NCBI RefSeq assembly: GCF_002007645.1
Contig: NZ_CP019791.1
Location: 3,898,593 to 3,962,592 of the forward strand
Direction of reading: 5' to 3'
Length of the DNA: 64,000 nt
Origin: Anaerohalosphaera lusitana
GTDB taxonomy: Bacteria; Planctomycetota; Phycisphaerae; Sedimentisphaerales; Anaerohalosphaeraceae
The notes under the pieces were generated by a model. The model was not told where the DNA came from. It worked only from the letters and a program-made list of their open reading frames with translations, and ran no database searches. The stretch's first letter is position 1, and each line of letters starts with the position of its first letter. A program made the position numbers and the translations under genes. Below, piece after piece: positions 61,384 to 64,000 of the stretch.

Positions 61384-62226
61384 TTATTTCGGCGGCAGAG
61401 TCAGGCGCATGCCTTCCTCAATGTCGCCCGGATCAGAAAGCTTGTCCTTGTTCAGCTCTACGATCTGGCGATACTTGTGGCCACTGCCGAGATACTTGGC
61501 TGCAATATTCCAGAGGGTGTCTTTCGGCTGTACAACATATACGCGGTTCTGCCTGGGGGGTTCGGGGCGGCTTTCGTTCCGCCCAGCCTTTTTCCAGGCA
61601 TCCGGAATGCTCGCGATCTTCTCAAAAAGACCCATTTTCTGTGCATCTTTGACGTTTTTGGGAGCTCTCTGGGTCACCGAAAGCGCCGGGATCAGCAACT
61701 TCTGGCCTGATTTGATCTTGTCCGGTGAAGGCAGTGTCTGCTTGTTGGCCTCGTATATCCGCTTGACGTTCTCGTGCTTATTGCCCTTTTCGGGTCCGTA
61801 AAACTTCTTTGCTATCTCAGCGAGGTTATCACCAGGCCGAACCACATAGTAACCCCCTGCACTTGAACCGGTCTGAGAGGTAGTCGTCGGAGTACCCGTC
61901 GGGATGCGCCGTGATATCGAACCGCCAGGATTGCTCGCCGAAGGAGGATTGTCGCTGAATCTGGGATCGATCTCACTTGCCTCGGCTATGCTGACCTGCC
62001 GCGGAGCGAGCTCCTCGGTGGGGTCCGGCCCTAGTACCTGCTGACCTGCCTGCCTCGCCTGCTCACCGATCACCAGTGTGGTCGTGTGCGAATTGCTTAT
62101 AGCGGTGCTGACCGGTTGCTCCGCCTCGTTGGATCCTAGAAGATCTGGAAGTCCGTTGATCAGGAAAGCGATAATGACTACAAACACAAGCCCCAGCAGT
62201 AAGCCCACCTTTGCATCTGATGTCAT
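61384..62226 (-). CDS. LysM-domain membrane protein in dcw cluster
   Basis: The protein is 280 residues. An N-terminal membrane helix (VGLLLGLVFVVIIAFLINGL) is followed by a Ser/Thr/Pro linker and two LysM domains: residues about 126-180 (YYVVRPGDNLAEIAKKFYG) and 225-280 (VYVVQPKDTLWNIAAKYLG). LysM binds peptidoglycan, so it should tie a membrane anchor to the wall at the septum. Its place between rsmH and the ftsL-like gene is unusual compared with classical dcw clusters. Start ATG 62226 follows AAAGGAG. Confidence 0.85.
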   Translation of the reverse strand: MTSDAKVGLLLGLVFVVIIAFLINGLPDLLGSNEAEQPVSTAISNSHTTTLVIGEQARQAGQQVLGPDPTEELAPRQVSIAEASEIDPRFSDNPPSASNPGGSISRRIPTGTPTTTSQTGSSAGGYYVVRPGDNLAEIAKKFYGPEKGNKHENVKRIYEANKQTLPSPDKIKSGQKLLIPALSVTQRAPKNVKDAQKMGLFEKIASIPDAWKKAGRNESRPEPPRQNRVYVVQPKDTLWNIAAKYLGSGHKYRQIVELNKDKLSDPGDIEEGMRLTLPPK

Positions 62227-62245
62227 ATTGGAACTCCTTTCCCGA

Positions 62246-63157
62246 TTATAATCTCTCAGCTATCCTTAGCTTCGCACTTCGCGACCTGGGATTGTCTCGT
62301 ATCTCGGCCCTGTCTGCTGTCAGCGGTTTTTTGTTTACTATCCTGTATACGCCCTGGTCCGCTTTGGCCTTGAAGTCGTTTTTGACGATCCGATCTTCAA
62401 GGCTGTGGAAACTTATTATGGCGATTTTTCCATGTTTTTTCAATACTTTTGGTGCGTTATTAAGCAGTTTTTCCAGGTTTCCGAGCTCGTCATTAACTGC
62501 TATCCGCAAGGCCTGGAACGTCCTGGTCGCAGGATGTATCTTAAACCTCCTGCCTCTCGGCGGCTGATTCAATGCCTTACAGATAATCGCCGCCAACTGT
62601 CCTGTCGTACTGATGGGCCCTGCCTTGCGTCGTTCCACGATAAAACGTGCTATCCGCCGCGATGCCCTCTCTTCGCCGTACCTGTAAATTATATCGGCAA
62701 GATCCTTCTCATCTGTCCTGTTTACAATATCAGCAGCGGTTGTGGGCAGCCGATCGTCCAGCCGCATATCCAGTCGGGCGTTCTCCTGAAAGCTCATGCC
62801 CCTGTCCGGATCCATCAACTGGGCGGAGCAGAAACCAAGGTCGGCCAGGATGAAATCAGCCCCCTCGACGCCCTGCTCGGCGAGAATTTCTTCGATCTGC
62901 GCGAAATTCTCACGTATCAGTACGACCCTGCACTCAAGGTCACTCAGTTCCAACTGGGCCCTGGTGAGGCTTTTTTCATCCACATCCAGTCCAATAATTG
63001 TCCCTCCAGGGCTCATTTTACTACCGAACAGCGAACTGTGACCTCCATGTCCCAATGTCGCATCGACCATTACCCCGTCCGTGGGGACTGTGATCTGTTC
63101 GGCCAGAATACCTGCCAGCACCGGAATGTGCTCTGTTGATCTTTCCTTGTCGCTCAC
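62246..63157 (-). CDS. rsmH: 16S rRNA m4C1402 methyltransferase
   Basis: The protein is 303 residues and matches RsmH (MraW): HIPVLAGILAEQI at the N-terminus, the SAM motif DATLGHGGHS, ADFILADLGFCSAQLMDPDRGMSF, and ending SRSAKLRIAERL. It methylates C1402 of 16S rRNA. Start GTG 63157 follows AAGGA. It is the third gene after mraZ. Confidence 0.95.
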   Translation of the reverse strand: MSDKERSTEHIPVLAGILAEQITVPTDGVMVDATLGHGGHSSLFGSKMSPGGTIIGLDVDEKSLTRAQLELSDLECRVVLIRENFAQIEEILAEQGVEGADFILADLGFCSAQLMDPDRGMSFQENARLDMRLDDRLPTTAADIVNRTDEKDLADIIYRYGEERASRRIARFIVERRKAGPISTTGQLAAIICKALNQPPRGRRFKIHPATRTFQALRIAVNDELGNLEKLLNNAPKVLKKHGKIAIISFHSLEDRIVKNDFKAKADQGVYRIVNKKPLTADRAEIRDNPRSRSAKLRIAERL

Positions 63158-63183
63158 ACCGGTCCTTAAAACTTAAAACTGGT

Positions 63184-63387
63184 TCAGCTCAGTGCGACCG
63201 CGTTTTCAGCCAGTCTTTGCACGTCAGACGAAAATTCGACATCCGCGAACAGATTGCAGCGTTTCTTGAGCCGCTCGAGTCTTTCGGCAAGGACCGACAC
63301 AGAAGCCTGGACAGCCTCGTCGTTGTTTCGTGCGTTAGAAATCGCGTCCCTTACAATTTCCAGTTCATTGCTCTTCGCTGCAATCAT
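63184..63387 (-). CDS. 67-residue helical protein in dcw cluster
   Basis: The start ATG 63387 follows GGGAGAAAG; a longer frame to 63516 would overlap mraZ. The protein is two helices (ELEIVRDAISNARNNDEAVQ, then VSVLAERLERLKKRC), with a polar tail. It lies between mraZ and rsmH, where most bacteria have nothing. No family was recognised; it may be a planctomycete-specific partner of the cluster. Confidence 0.6.
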   Translation of the reverse strand: MIAAKSNELEIVRDAISNARNNDEAVQASVSVLAERLERLKKRCNLFADVEFSSDVQRLAENAVALS

Positions 63388-63398
63388 AATCTTTCTCC

Positions 63399-63878
63399 CT
63401 AAAGATCCAGTTCGCGGCTCTCGTTCTGCAATACAGATTTGCGTGCCTGCATCATCTGCTGCTGGTACTGGGCGAGATTGTCCGCAAGATACTGCTCCCA
63501 ATCTTCGGTGTTCCATACCTCGATGTGGTCCCTCGCGCCAACCAGCGTAATGCTGTCGCTCAGCCGAGCCCTTCTTCTTATTTTGTCTCCGAGAAGCAAT
63601 CGTCCCTGCCGATCCAACTCTACCTTGCTGGCCAGGGCGAAGCTTAGCCTTTCAAATGCTACCGCTTCGTCCGGGGCAGCCGTCCCTGGCGCACCGGCAA
63701 GGGCGATCTTCTTAAAACACTTTTCCGGATAGAGGCAAAGAATCCCATTCGCCCCCAGAACCAGATAAAAATCACTGCCGTATTCTTCGGAATCGATCTG
63801 GCTGCGCAACTTGTTCGTGACAAAAAGCCTTCCTTTGCCGTCGACCGTGTGCTCGTATTCGCCTGTTAACATTAGCAT
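63399..63878 (-). CDS. mraZ: Transcriptional regulator MraZ
   Basis: About 159 residues, start ATG 63878 after GGTGGG (a longer frame to 63941 runs into the promoter). It contains the SpoVT/AbrB-like double fold: LTGEYEHTVDGKGRLFVTNK and a second KVELDRQGRLLLGDKI. MraZ represses its own operon, binding TGGG-type repeats. It is the first gene of the dcw cluster here. Confidence 0.95.
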   Translation of the reverse strand: MLMLTGEYEHTVDGKGRLFVTNKLRSQIDSEEYGSDFYLVLGANGILCLYPEKCFKKIALAGAPGTAAPDEAVAFERLSFALASKVELDRQGRLLLGDKIRRRARLSDSITLVGARDHIEVWNTEDWEQYLADNLAQYQQQMMQARKSVLQNESRELDL

Positions 63879-63913
63879 GGTTTTTGTCCCACCAGCGTTA
63901 TTCCTTATGGGAT

Positions 63914-63941
63914 ACTTTACCACTTTGCCCCACACAGTCAA
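63914..63941 (-). promoter_or_regulatory. mraZ promoter with candidate MraZ boxes
   Basis: On the minus strand TTGACT (63936-63941) and TAAAGT (63914-63919) are 16 bases apart. GTGG repeats at 63930-63933 and 63920-63923, 10 bp apart, lie in the spacer. The 10-bp spacing fits known MraZ boxes, which are spaced TGGG repeats. Confidence 0.55.
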
Positions 63942-64000
63942 TCACTAAAACCACTTTTTTGCAAAATAGTCGACGATTCAGAGACCTGAAAAAGTGCTAT

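Overview
The window looks like a planctomycete chromosome, most likely class Phycisphaerae. The support is a dcw-type division cluster (mraZ, rsmH, ftsL-like, ftsI) next to an mreBCD/mrdA elongation operon, a PEP-CTERM protein, many long hybrid histidine kinases and lipoproteins, and moderate GC. The class assignment is an inference from gene content; there is no rRNA gene to settle it.

Layout. (1) Positions 1 to about 14.5 kb are one end of an integrative element. It holds a primase-like replication gene split by an intact IS630-family insertion sequence, a leftward operon of DNA methyltransferases and DUF3102 proteins, a divergent helix-turn-helix gene, a 1053-residue PLD-nuclease/helicase, and a tyrosine recombinase. 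(2) Positions 14,523-39,420 are a complete second integrative element of about 24.8 kb, bounded by a perfect 63-bp direct repeat of the 3' part of tRNA-Ser(UGA). Its cargo is Sel1-repeat and small membrane proteins, a PEP-CTERM protein, 1.7 kb of structured non-coding DNA, a five-gene type I restriction-modification operon with an extra PD-(D/E)XK protein and a metallopeptidase, a GIY-YIG cluster, plasmid-type accessory genes, and a replication/integration module (AlpA-like regulator, winged-helix protein, CHC2-TOPRIM-RecA primase-helicase, integrase). (3) From 39.4 kb on is core chromosome: tRNA-Ser, a sensor/regulator cluster (two histidine kinases, an FHA-GAF protein), tRNA-Gly, a candidate small RNA, tig-clpP-clpP, a solitary DNA methyltransferase, lnt, a HEAT-repeat lipoprotein, the mre operon running right, and the dcw cluster running left. 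The last two converge so closely that mrdA and ftsI overlap at their 3' ends.

Main observations. The integrase gene of the 24.8-kb element reads through the attachment site. In the integrated state it ends 12 codons past the repeat in host tRNA sequence. In the excised circle the same frame would continue into the other end of the element and add a 66-residue tail. Identical 22-bp repeats containing CTTACAAA lie on both sides and look like integrase arm sites. In the left element, removing the IS630 copy and one TA restores a single 648-codon primase-like gene exactly in frame. That element also carries DUF3102 both alone and fused to a methyltransferase, with a shared palindromic motif in two promoter regions. 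It is the best candidate in the window for a poorly described system.
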